NCBI GenBank assembly: GCA_049315625.1
Contig: JBMOJU010000095.1
Coordinates: 1-15,680 of the forward strand
DNA: 15,680 nucleotides
Direction of reading: 5' to 3'
Source: Paracraurococcus sp049315625
GTDB taxonomy: Bacteria; Pseudomonadota; Alphaproteobacteria; Acetobacterales; Acetobacteraceae
A program made the translations under genes and the position numbers. Shown piece after piece: positions 6,907 through 13,844 of this stretch. Positions within the stretch are counted from its first letter, which is position 1. Every line of letters starts with the position of its first letter. The notes beneath the pieces were generated by a model. It had not been told where the DNA came from and ran no database searches. It saw only the letters and a program-made list of their open reading frames with translations.

Positions 6907-7389
6907 TCATTCGGCCTGCAGCGGGCAGACCACGGCGTCCAGCGCCTGCGCCAGCTCGGCCGGCGCCGCGGCGATCTGCAGCCCCCGCCGGCCGCCATTC
7001 ACCACGATCTCGTCCAGTTCGGCGGCGCTGGCGTCCAGGAAGCAGCGCAGCCGCCGCTTCTGGCCGAAGGGGCTGATGCCGCCGACGACATAGCCGGTGA
7101 TCCGTTCCGCCTTCGCCGGGTCCGCCAGCTCCGCCCGCTTCGCCCCCGCCGCCGTGGCCAGCGCCTTCAACGACAGCCGCCCATCGGAGGGGATCGCGGC
7201 GCAGACCATCCCGCCCCCATCCAGTTCGCAGACCAGGGTCTTGAACACCCGCGCCGGGTCGATCCCCATCGCCACCGCCGCCTGCAGCCCCACCGCGTCG
7301 GCCGCGGGGTCGTAGGCATATTCCAGCAGGCGGAAGCGCAGCCCCGCAGCCTCGGCCGCCCGCACGGCGGGGGTCTGCCTCGATGCCAT
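6907..7389 (-). CDS. ybaK: YbaK/EbsC-family Cys-tRNA(Pro) deacylase
   Basis: This 160-aa cytoplasmic editing protein of the YbaK/ProX deacylase superfamily hydrolyses Cys-tRNA(Pro) formed by misacylation. The VFKTLV motif carries Lys50, which corresponds to the essential family lysine. The strongly conserved GYVVGGISPFGQKR block lies at 99-112, and IVVNGGRRGLQI near the C-terminus is also typical. Size matches the family. The start ATG at 7389 has GGAGGG on the minus strand about 13 nt upstream, slightly farther than ideal. It is first in a minus-strand cluster with the AcuI-like reductase and a Bug protein; that grouping has no obvious biochemical logic and may reflect only shared transcription. 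The paralogous free-standing deacylases (ProXp types) are the main alternative. Confidence 0.9.
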   Translation of the reverse strand: MASRQTPAVRAAEAAGLRFRLLEYAYDPAADAVGLQAAVAMGIDPARVFKTLVCELDGGGMVCAAIPSDGRLSLKALATAAGAKRAELADPAKAERITGYVVGGISPFGQKRRLRCFLDASAAELDEIVVNGGRRGLQIAAAPAELAQALDAVVCPLQAE

Positions 7390-7572
7390 GGCGGTGCCGC
7401 GTCCCTCCTGCCGGTTGCCGGCTCTCTAGCAGCCACCTCGCCGGCGGACGAGAGCACGGGGGGGCGACAGGTTTACCGTTACGCCCGCCGCTGAAAGGGC
7501 AACGGGAACCGGTCGCCGGGCGTTTCCTTGATGCCCGGGCCGATCCGCACCGGGGTGGAGGAGGAACCCCCA
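7390..7572. promoter_or_regulatory. Divergent intergenic region
   Basis: This 183-bp gap separates the minus-strand ybaK cluster from the plus-strand molybdenum hydroxylase genes and should hold promoters for both. The least GC-rich part is GTTTACCGTTACG around 7470-7482, where the minus strand shows the near-repeat GTAACG-GTAAAC. I could not assign -35 and -10 boxes with confidence. A strong ribosome binding site, GGAGGAGGAA (7557-7566), belongs to the hydroxylase small subunit. Confidence 0.35.
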
Positions 7573-8028
7573 ATGGTGAAATTGCGCGTCAATGGCGAAG
7601 ACCGCTCCTATGACGGCGATCCCGCGATGCCCCTGCTCTGGTTCCTGCGGGATGAGCTGGCCCTGACCGGCACGAAATTCGGCTGCGGCGTCGCCGCCTG
7701 CGGTGCCTGCACCGTGCACCTGAACGGCGAGGCGGTGCGCGCCTGCGCCACCGCCATGGGCGATACCGAAGGCCAGGCCGTCGTCACCATCGAGGGGCTG
7801 AGCCGCGACGGCATGCATCCGGTGCAGAAGGCCTGGCGCAGCATCAACGTCCCGCAATGCGGCTACTGCCAATCGGGCCAGATCATGCAGGCCGTGGCGC
7901 TGCTGCAGCAGACGCCGAACCCGACGGATCAGGACATCGACGCCGGCATGCAAGGCAATATCTGCCGCTGCGGCACCTATCAGCGGATCCGCGCGGCCAT
8001 CAAGGCCGCGGCGCGGGGGGGCGCGTGA
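7573..8028 (+). CDS. 2Fe-2S subunit of isoquinoline 1-oxidoreductase-type molybdenum hydroxylase
   Basis: This 151-aa small subunit carries the two [2Fe-2S] clusters that pass electrons from the molybdenum centre. The N-terminal ferredoxin-like domain has Cys38, Cys43, Cys46 and Cys58 (CGVAACGAC then RAC). The C-terminal helical domain has Cys96 and Cys99 (QCGYCQSGQ) and Cys131 and Cys133 (NICRCGTY). All eight cluster ligands are present, so it should be functional. ATG 7573 is preferred over an upstream in-frame TTG (7528) because GGAGGAGGAA lies 6 nt before it and the protein then starts at the family position. The large subunit begins one base after the stop. Similarity is to IorA; the actual substrate, an N-heterocycle or an aldehyde, is not known. 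Confidence 0.93.
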   Translation: MVKLRVNGEDRSYDGDPAMPLLWFLRDELALTGTKFGCGVAACGACTVHLNGEAVRACATAMGDTEGQAVVTIEGLSRDGMHPVQKAWRSINVPQCGYCQSGQIMQAVALLQQTPNPTDQDIDAGMQGNICRCGTYQRIRAAIKAAARGGA

Positions 8029-8029
8029 C

Positions 8030-10327
8030 ATGACCGATCTTCGCATCGAGCAGCCTTCCCGCCGCCTGCTGCTGCAAGGCGTCGCCACCAGCGGCTTCCT
8101 GCTGGCGCTGCGCCTGCCCGCCGCCCGCGCGGTGGAGAATGCGCCGAAGCCCAAATTCGGCGCCGATGCCATGCCGCATGGCGTGGTGAACGACCCGCTG
8201 GTGTTCGTTTCCATCGCAGCGGACGGGCTGGTGACCATCTTCTGCCACCGCGCCGAGATGGGCCAGGGCGTGCGCACCGGCATGCCGATGATCGTCGCCG
8301 ACGAGCTGGAGGCCGACTGGGCCCGGGTGAAGGTCGTCCAGGCCCCGGCCGATGAGCCGCGCTACGGCAACCAGGACACCGACGGCTCGCGCTCGACCCG
8401 CCATTTCCTGCAGCCGATGCGCGAATGCGGCGCGGCGGCGCGGCAGATGCTGGAAGCGGCGGCAGCGAAGCGCTGGGGCGTGCCGGCCAGCCAGGTGACG
8501 GCGAGGAACCACCAGCTGCTGCATGCCGCAAGCGGCCGCAGCCTGGGCTATGGCGATGTCGCGGCGGAGGCGGCGAAGCTGCCGGTCCCGGCGAAGGAGA
8601 CGCTGCGGCTGAAGGAGGCCGCGGCCTTCCGCTATATCGGCAAGGGTAACCTGGAACTGGTGGACGGCTTCGACATCAGCACCGGCCGGGCGAAGTACGG
8701 CCAGGACACCACCCTGCCGGGGCTGCTCTTCGCGGTCGTGGCGCGGCCGCCGGTGCTGGGCGGCACCGTCGCTTCGGTCGACGACACGGCGGCGCAGAAG
8801 ATTCCCGGCGTGGTGAAGATCGTACAGTTGGACGGCACGCCGCCGCCGGCGAAATTCTCCCCGCTCGGCGGCGTCGCCGTCATCGCCCGGAACACCTGGG
8901 CGGCGATGCAGGCGCGGGAGGCGCTGAAGATCACCTGGAAGGACGGCGCGCACGCCAGCTACGACAGCGAAGCCTACCGCGCCAGCCTGGAGGAGACGGC
9001 GCGCAAGCCTGGCAATGTGCTGCGCAAGACCGGCGACACCGACGGCGCCATGGGCAAGGCGGCGAAGCGGGTGGAGGCCGAATACTACGCCCCGCATCTG
9101 GCGCATGCGCCGATGGAACCGCCGGCAGCGACCGTGCGCATCGCCAACGGCAAGGTCGAATGCTGGACCAGTGCGCAAAGCCCCTATTCGGTGCGCGGCG
9201 AGATCGCCGAGCGGCTGAAGGTGCCGCTGGAGAATGTCAGCGTGACCATCGAGCTGCTCGGCGGTGGCTTCGGCCGCAAGTCGAAATGCGACTACGCGAT
9301 CGAGGCGGCGCTGCTGTCGAAGGCAATGGACGGCCAGCCGGTGAAGGTGGTCTGGACGCGCGAGGATGACATCCGCAACGGCTACTACCACACCGTGCAG
9401 GTCGACCGGCTGCAGGCCGGGCTGGATGCCGAGGGCAAGGCGACGAGCTGGATGCACCGCAGCGTCTTCCCGACCATCCTGAGCATCTTCGCCCCGGGCC
9501 AGACGCATGGCGCGGGGTTCGAGGTCGGCATGGGTCTCATCGACACGCCCTTCGCCATCCCCAACATGCGGATCGAGAATGGCGCGGCGGAGGCGCATAC
9601 GCGCATTGGCTGGTTCCGCTCGGTGCTGAACATCCCGCACATCTTCGCCGTGCATTCCTTCGTCGGCGAGATGGCGCATGCCGCCGGGCGGGACCCGAAG
9701 GATTACCTGCTGGAGCTGATCGGGCCGCCGCGCATCCTCGACCTGCCGGTCGGCCAGGGGGCGACGGAGTTCTGGAACTACAACGAGGACCCGCGGACAT
9801 ACCCGGTCGACACCGGCCGCCTGCGCCATGTCGTCGAACTCGCCGCGGAGAAGGCCGCGTGGGGCCGCAAGCTGCCGGCGAGGCATGGCCTCGGCATCGC
9901 CGCGCATCGCAGCTTCGTCACCTATGTGGCGACGGTGGTCGAGGCGGCGGTGGATGAGAAGGGCGTGCTCTCGGTCCCCCGCGTCGACGTCGCCATCGAT
10001 TGCGGCTTCCATGTGAACCCCGAACGCATCCGTTCCCAGGTCGAGGGCGCCTGCGTCATGGGCATGTCGCTGGCGACCAAAAGCGCGATCACCTTCAAAG
10101 CAGGCCGCGTGGTGGAGTCCAACTTCACCGACTACGAGGTCTCGCGCATCGACGACGCACCGCGCGAGGTGCGCGTGCATATCGTGCCGGCCGGGCTCGA
10201 CGTGCCGCCGAGCGGCGTCGGCGAACCGGGCCTGCCGCCCTTCGCACCGGCGCTGTGCAACGCGATCTTCGCCGCGGTCGGCAAGCGCATCCGCGAATTG
10301 CCGATCGGCGGGCAGCTCAAGGCGTAA
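8030..10327 (+). CDS. Molybdopterin-binding large subunit, isoquinoline 1-oxidoreductase (IorB) type
   Basis: This 765-aa catalytic subunit belongs to the xanthine dehydrogenase superfamily. It opens with a Tat-like signal, Ser10-Arg11-Arg12-Leu-Leu-Leu followed by a hydrophobic stretch, so the folded cofactor-loaded complex is probably exported to the periplasm with its small subunit. The molybdopterin-binding GGGFGRK lies at 411-417. The likely catalytic Glu732 is in GVGEPGLPP near the C-terminus. The absence of an FAD (CoxM-type) subunit and the one-base gap after the 2Fe-2S gene fit the two-subunit IorAB-type layout, in which electrons leave through cytochromes; no cytochrome gene lies in the window. 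The family hydroxylates N-heterocycles or oxidises aldehydes using water. Substrate specificity is not predictable here. Confidence 0.92.
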   Translation: MTDLRIEQPSRRLLLQGVATSGFLLALRLPAARAVENAPKPKFGADAMPHGVVNDPLVFVSIAADGLVTIFCHRAEMGQGVRTGMPMIVADELEADWARVKVVQAPADEPRYGNQDTDGSRSTRHFLQPMRECGAAARQMLEAAAAKRWGVPASQVTARNHQLLHAASGRSLGYGDVAAEAAKLPVPAKETLRLKEAAAFRYIGKGNLELVDGFDISTGRAKYGQDTTLPGLLFAVVARPPVLGGTVASVDDTAAQKIPGVVKIVQLDGTPPPAKFSPLGGVAVIARNTWAAMQAREALKITWKDGAHASYDSEAYRASLEETARKPGNVLRKTGDTDGAMGKAAKRVEAEYYAPHLAHAPMEPPAATVRIANGKVECWTSAQSPYSVRGEIAERLKVPLENVSVTIELLGGGFGRKSKCDYAIEAALLSKAMDGQPVKVVWTREDDIRNGYYHTVQVDRLQAGLDAEGKATSWMHRSVFPTILSIFAPGQTHGAGFEVGMGLIDTPFAIPNMRIENGAAEAHTRIGWFRSVLNIPHIFAVHSFVGEMAHAAGRDPKDYLLELIGPPRILDLPVGQGATEFWNYNEDPRTYPVDTGRLRHVVELAAEKAAWGRKLPARHGLGIAAHRSFVTYVATVVEAAVDEKGVLSVPRVDVAIDCGFHVNPERIRSQVEGACVMGMSLATKSAITFKAGRVVESNFTDYEVSRIDDAPREVRVHIVPAGLDVPPSGVGEPGLPPFAPALCNAIFAAVGKRIRELPIGGQLKA

Positions 10328-10337
10328 CCCCTTGCCG

Positions 10338-10372
10338 CCCGTTGCCGTGCATCGGAAGATCGCGGCAACGGG
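10338..10372 (+). promoter_or_regulatory. Inverted repeat overlapping the ribosome binding site of the Bug gene
   Basis: CCCGTTGCCG (10338-10347) pairs perfectly with CGGCAACGGG (10363-10372) across a 15-nt loop. The last two bases of the stem are the first two bases of the Shine-Dalgarno GGAGG (10371-10375), which lies 9 nt before ATG 10385. The structure starts 11 nt after the stop of the molybdenum hydroxylase gene. It could lower translation of the binding protein, attenuate or stabilise the message, or form an operator. No U-run follows, so an ordinary terminator is unlikely. Confidence 0.5.
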
Positions 10373-10384
10373 AGGACAAGGCCG

Positions 10385-11356
10385 ATGCCGGCACGACGCG
10401 GATTGCTTGCCCTTGCGGCGGCCGGGGCAGTCGGAACGCCGGCCCTGGCGCAACGCGCCTGGCCGAGCGGGCCGATCCGTTTCATCGTCTCCTTCCCGCC
10501 CGGCGGCAGCGTCGATCTCGTCGCCCGCAGCCTGCAGGCGCCGTTGCAGCGCAGCCTCGACGTGCCGGTGGTGGTGGAGAACCGCACCGGGGCGAGCGGC
10601 GCCATCGGCACCGGCGCGGTGGTGCGCGCCGCGCCGGATGGCCAGACCTTCCTGGTGGTGTCCGACATCCACGCGGCGCTGCCGGCGCTGATCCCCGACC
10701 TGCCCTTCGACAGCCGGCGCGACCTGGCGCCGGTGATGCTGATCGGCACTGCGCCGATGCTGCTCTGCGCCCACAGATCGCGGCCCTGGCGCGACATGGC
10801 GGCGATGATGGCCGATGCGCGGGCGCGGCCGGAACACATCACCTGCGGCACCAGCGGCAACGGCACGCTGGCGCATCTGGCGATGGAGATGATGCAGCAG
10901 ACGGGCGGCTTCCGCACCACCCATGTGCCCTACCGCGGCGGCGCGCCGCTGGTGCAGGCGGTGATCGCCGGGGAACTCGACCTCTGCATCGCCAGCGCCG
11001 CGCCGATCGGGCGGCTCGTGCAGGATGGCACGCTGGTGCCGCTGGTGCAGACCGGCGCCGCCCGGTCCGCCCTGCTGCCGGCGGTGCCGACCGCGCAGGA
11101 AGCCGGGCTGCCGGGGATCGATGCCACCGCCTTCTGGTGCGTGCTGGCGCCGGCAGCCGTGCCGAAACCCGTCTTGCAGGCCTTCCATGCGGCGCTGGTC
11201 GAGGCGCTGGCGCCGGCGGAGATGCGCGCGAAGTTCCGGGAGAATTTCGGCATCGAGGTCGTCGCCTCCTCCGCCGCCGAATTCGGCCGGTACCTGGACG
11301 ATCAGATGGATGTCTGGGCCAAGGTCATCCGCGAACGCAACATCAGGCCGGACTGA
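10385..11356 (+). CDS. Bug/TctC-family periplasmic solute-binding protein (2)
   Basis: This 323-aa binding protein of the tripartite tricarboxylate transporter type acts in the periplasm. Its N-terminus has Arg-Arg followed by an Ala/Leu stretch ending in ALAQ near residue 23, a secretion signal with Tat-like character. Typical motifs are FIVSFPPGGSVDLVAR (33-48), VVVENRTGASG, APDGQTFL, the GTSGNGTLAHL segment and THVPYRGG. Start ATG 10385 has GGAGG 9 nt upstream, partly within a hairpin. It follows the molybdenum hydroxylase genes by 57 nt and may supply their substrate or be a separate unit; no TctA/TctB partner is nearby. Its 3' end overlaps the tail of the opposite-strand racemase gene by 14 bp. 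Confidence 0.92.
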   Translation: MPARRGLLALAAAGAVGTPALAQRAWPSGPIRFIVSFPPGGSVDLVARSLQAPLQRSLDVPVVVENRTGASGAIGTGAVVRAAPDGQTFLVVSDIHAALPALIPDLPFDSRRDLAPVMLIGTAPMLLCAHRSRPWRDMAAMMADARARPEHITCGTSGNGTLAHLAMEMMQQTGGFRTTHVPYRGGAPLVQAVIAGELDLCIASAAPIGRLVQDGTLVPLVQTGAARSALLPAVPTAQEAGLPGIDATAFWCVLAPAAVPKPVLQAFHAALVEALAPAEMRAKFRENFGIEVVASSAAEFGRYLDDQMDVWAKVIRERNIRPD

Positions 11357-11978
11357 GCAGCCCGCGCAGCTTGCGCACTGCACTGCCGGGCGTCGTCAGC
11401 ACGGCGCGGCCGAGCGCCTGCTCCACCGCCGGCGCAGCGCGCGAAAGGCTGAACTGCGCCAGCGCGATGGCATCGCAATCCGCCAGGTGCCGGGCGGCAT
11501 CCACCACAAGCCGGTCGTGCTCCGCCATGTCGCCGGCCTGCAGCGCGGCGAAGGCGCCTTCGACCAGGTGCGGCACCAGCGTCACCCCGGCGGGGAATTC
11601 CGCCGGCATGGTCGCCAGCGTGCCCGGGAAGGTCGCCAGCAGGCCGATGCGCCGGCCGGCGGCGCAGGCCGCCTCGACCATCGCCTCGTTCGGCTTCAGG
11701 ACGGGCAGCGGCGCCAGCGCCGCGGCCGCCGCCGCGATGCAGGGGCCGAAGGCGCTGCAGGTGAAGAGGATGCCGTCGGCGCCGGTGCCGGCGGCGTAGC
11801 GCGCCAGCGCCAGGAAGCGGTCGGTCATGCCGGGCGGCAGCGCGCCGGCGCCGCGATCGGCGAACAGGCTGTCATCCAGCAGGTTCATGCAGGTCGCCTC
11901 CGGCCAGAGCGCGGCGAAGGCGGCCTCGACCGGCGGGATGGAAACGGCGCCGGCGTGGATCAGGGCGATGCGCGGCAT
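11343..11978 (-). CDS. Asp/Glu/hydantoin racemase-family protein
   Basis: This 211-aa protein resembles the aspartate/glutamate/hydantoin racemase superfamily of cytoplasmic, cofactor-free enzymes. The N-terminal MPRIALIHAG strand, the FTCSAFGPC loop with candidate catalytic Cys74, and the VLKPNEAM segment fit this group. Where many members carry a second catalytic Cys, this one reads IALAQFSL with Gln175, so it may not be a two-base racemase; a lyase- or isomerase-like reaction is possible. ATG 11978 is used because the upstream frame runs into the previous gene and the family starts at this Met. It lies 5 nt after a Bug gene and is last in the SDR, HIBADH-like, Bug, racemase operon. The substrate is unknown. 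Confidence 0.82.
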   Translation of the reverse strand: MPRIALIHAGAVSIPPVEAAFAALWPEATCMNLLDDSLFADRGAGALPPGMTDRFLALARYAAGTGADGILFTCSAFGPCIAAAAAALAPLPVLKPNEAMVEAACAAGRRIGLLATFPGTLATMPAEFPAGVTLVPHLVEGAFAALQAGDMAEHDRLVVDAARHLADCDAIALAQFSLSRAAPAVEQALGRAVLTTPGSAVRKLRGLLSPA

Positions 11979-11983
11979 GGCGT

Positions 11984-12934
11984 TCAATCCGCCAGGATCT
12001 TGTGGTCGCGGATGACGGCGCCCCAGGTGGCGATCTGGCCATCGAGGAAGGCCCGCATCGCCGCCGGCCCGTCGAGCAGGAGCCGCGCCTGCTGCACCTC
12101 CGTCACCAGCCGGGCGACGCGCTCCTCGCGGAACACCGCCGCCACCTCCGCCTGCATGCGCTCGATCAGCGCGGGCGGCGTGCGGGCCGGGGCGAGGACA
12201 CCCCACCAGGTTTCCGCCAGGAATTCCGGCGCGCCCGCCTCGGTCGAAGTCGGCACCGCGGCCAGCGCCGGCAGCCGCGTGGTGCCCAGCTGCACGACGG
12301 GCCGCAGCCGGCCATCGGCGATCTGCGCCGCCAGCAGCGCGGCGCTGCCGATGATCATGTCGACATGCCCGGCCACCGCATCGTTCAGCGCCGGGCCGCC
12401 GCTGCGATAGGCAGCATGCGCCAGCTGGATACCCTGGGTCGCGGCGAAGCGCGTCATCGCCAGATGGCCGGTGGTGCCGTTGCCGGTCGAGGCATAGCTG
12501 AGCCGGCCCTGGCGCGCCGCGGCGACGACATCGGCAAGGCTGTACCAGGGGCGGGACGGATGCACCGCGATGACGTTCGGCGCGATGGCGATCATCGTCA
12601 CCGGCGCGAAGTCGCGGACGATGTCGAAGCCGAGATTGGGGACGAGGGCCGGCAGCACCGCGAAGCTGTCGGAGGTGACCATCCAGCTCTGCCCGTCCGG
12701 CGCCGCGCGCGCGGCAAGCTCGGTGCCGAGCGAGGTGGCGGCGCCGCCGCGGTTCTCGACGATCGTGGTGACGCCCAGGCGCTGCTGCAGCCCGGTCGCC
12801 AGCAGGCGGCCCATCGCATCGCTCGACCCGCCCGGGCCGAAGGGGACGATGACGCGCAGCGGGCCGGCCGGCCAGGCCTGCGCACGCGCCGCCCAGGGCA
12901 GGGCCAGCAGCGCCAGCGCGCGGCGGGGCAGCAT
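11984..12934 (-). CDS. Bug/TctC-family periplasmic solute-binding protein (3)
   Basis: This 316-aa binding protein has a short signal peptide (Arg-Arg, Leu/Ala-rich core, ARAQ near residue 19). Family motifs are VIVPFGPGGSSDAMGR (28-43), IVENRGGAAT, APDGQSW, STGNGTTGHLAM and HAAYRSGG. The start ATG 12934 is supported by AAGGAGGG on the minus strand (12947-12940), an excellent ribosome binding site inside the end of the preceding gene. Only one base separates that gene's stop from this start. It is embedded in an operon with two dehydrogenases and a racemase-like protein, so it most likely binds the small acid those enzymes degrade. No TctA/TctB membrane genes occur in the window, so it must use a permease encoded elsewhere or have another role. 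Confidence 0.93.
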   Translation of the reverse strand: MLPRRALALLALPWAARAQAWPAGPLRVIVPFGPGGSSDAMGRLLATGLQQRLGVTTIVENRGGAATSLGTELAARAAPDGQSWMVTSDSFAVLPALVPNLGFDIVRDFAPVTMIAIAPNVIAVHPSRPWYSLADVVAAARQGRLSYASTGNGTTGHLAMTRFAATQGIQLAHAAYRSGGPALNDAVAGHVDMIIGSAALLAAQIADGRLRPVVQLGTTRLPALAAVPTSTEAGAPEFLAETWWGVLAPARTPPALIERMQAEVAAVFREERVARLVTEVQQARLLLDGPAAMRAFLDGQIATWGAVIRDHKILAD

Positions 12935-12935
12935 C

Positions 12936-13844
12936 TCAGCCCTCCTTGCGGCTGCGGATCTCGGCGCCGGCCCAGCCCTCGACGATGCGGACCAACTCGG
13001 CCAGATCGGCATTACCGTTGCCCTGACTGGCGGCGAAGCGCCAGAGCCGCGCCGCCTGCTCGATCCCCCACATCGGCACGTCGAAGGCCTTCGCTTCGTC
13101 GAGCCCGAGGCCGACATCCTTGTCGAGCACGGCGATGGTCGCGCCGAAGCGAAGCTTGCCGCTGAGGATGGCGGGCATGACATCGCTGCTGGCAAAGCTG
13201 CGGCCGGTGCCGGCATTCACCATCTCGACCATCGTGTCGGGATCGAGCCCCGCCTTGGCGCCGAGGGCGAAGGCCTCGAAAGCGTTGGCGGTATTGGCGG
13301 CAAACAGCAGGTTGTTCACCAGCTTCATCACCTGGCCCTGGCCCGGCTGCTCGCCGAGCACGAAGACCCGCTGACCAATGCGCAGCAGGAAGGGGCGCAG
13401 CGTCTCCACCGCCTCCGGGCTGCCGGCGACCATCATCGCCAGCGTACCGGCGCGCGCCCCGGCGGGGCCGCCGCTGATCGGCGAATCGACCATCGTCAGG
13501 CCACGCTGCGCCAGGCCTTCGGCGATGCGCTGCACCGTGGTGCGGCCGATGGTCGACATCTCCGCATGGATGCGGATGGCGCTGCCATGGATCACGCCCT
13601 CGGGCCCGAGCGCCGCGGCTTCGCTGATCTTGCCGGTCGGCAGGCAGGCGAAGACGATGCTGGCAGCGTTTGCAACCTCGGCCGGCGAGGCGTGCGCCGT
13701 CGCGCCGCGGGCGACGAAGGGCGCCATCGCCTCCTCGCGCGGGTCGAAGACATGCAGCTGCACGTCGGCGCCGAACAGGCGCTCGGCCATGGGCGCGCCC
13801 ATCTGGCCGAGGCCGAGGAAGCCGATATGGGTGAGGTTCGACAT
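12936..13844 (-). CDS. NAD(P)-dependent 3-hydroxyisobutyrate dehydrogenase-like oxidoreductase
   Basis: This 302-aa cytoplasmic beta-hydroxyacid dehydrogenase oxidises small 3-hydroxy acids or reduces the semialdehyde. The N-terminal Rossmann motif GFLGLGQMGAPM lies at 8-19. The substrate-binding DSPISGG (120-126) and the catalytic Lys174 in MKLVNN are in their normal places, and the all-alpha C-terminal domain is complete. Candidates within the family include 3-hydroxyisobutyrate, tartronate semialdehyde and 4-hydroxybutyrate-type substrates; the sequence does not choose between them. ATG 13844 shares its first base with the stop of the upstream SDR gene (TGATG), indicating coupling, and the next gene starts one base after its stop. 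The start is fixed by the family N-terminus. Confidence 0.92.
   Translation of the reverse strand: MSNLTHIGFLGLGQMGAPMAERLFGADVQLHVFDPREEAMAPFVARGATAHASPAEVANAASIVFACLPTGKISEAAALGPEGVIHGSAIRIHAEMSTIGRTTVQRIAEGLAQRGLTMVDSPISGGPAGARAGTLAMMVAGSPEAVETLRPFLLRIGQRVFVLGEQPGQGQVMKLVNNLLFAANTANAFEAFALGAKAGLDPDTMVEMVNAGTGRSFASSDVMPAILSGKLRFGATIAVLDKDVGLGLDEAKAFDVPMWGIEQAARLWRFAASQGNGNADLAELVRIVEGWAGAEIRSRKEG

Noticed and set aside
8000..11383. 1127-codon open frame on the minus strand across the molybdenum hydroxylase and Bug genes
   Set aside because: It is antisense to clearly recognisable proteins and translates to Arg/His/Gly-rich low-complexity sequence. Long antisense frames are expected at this GC content.
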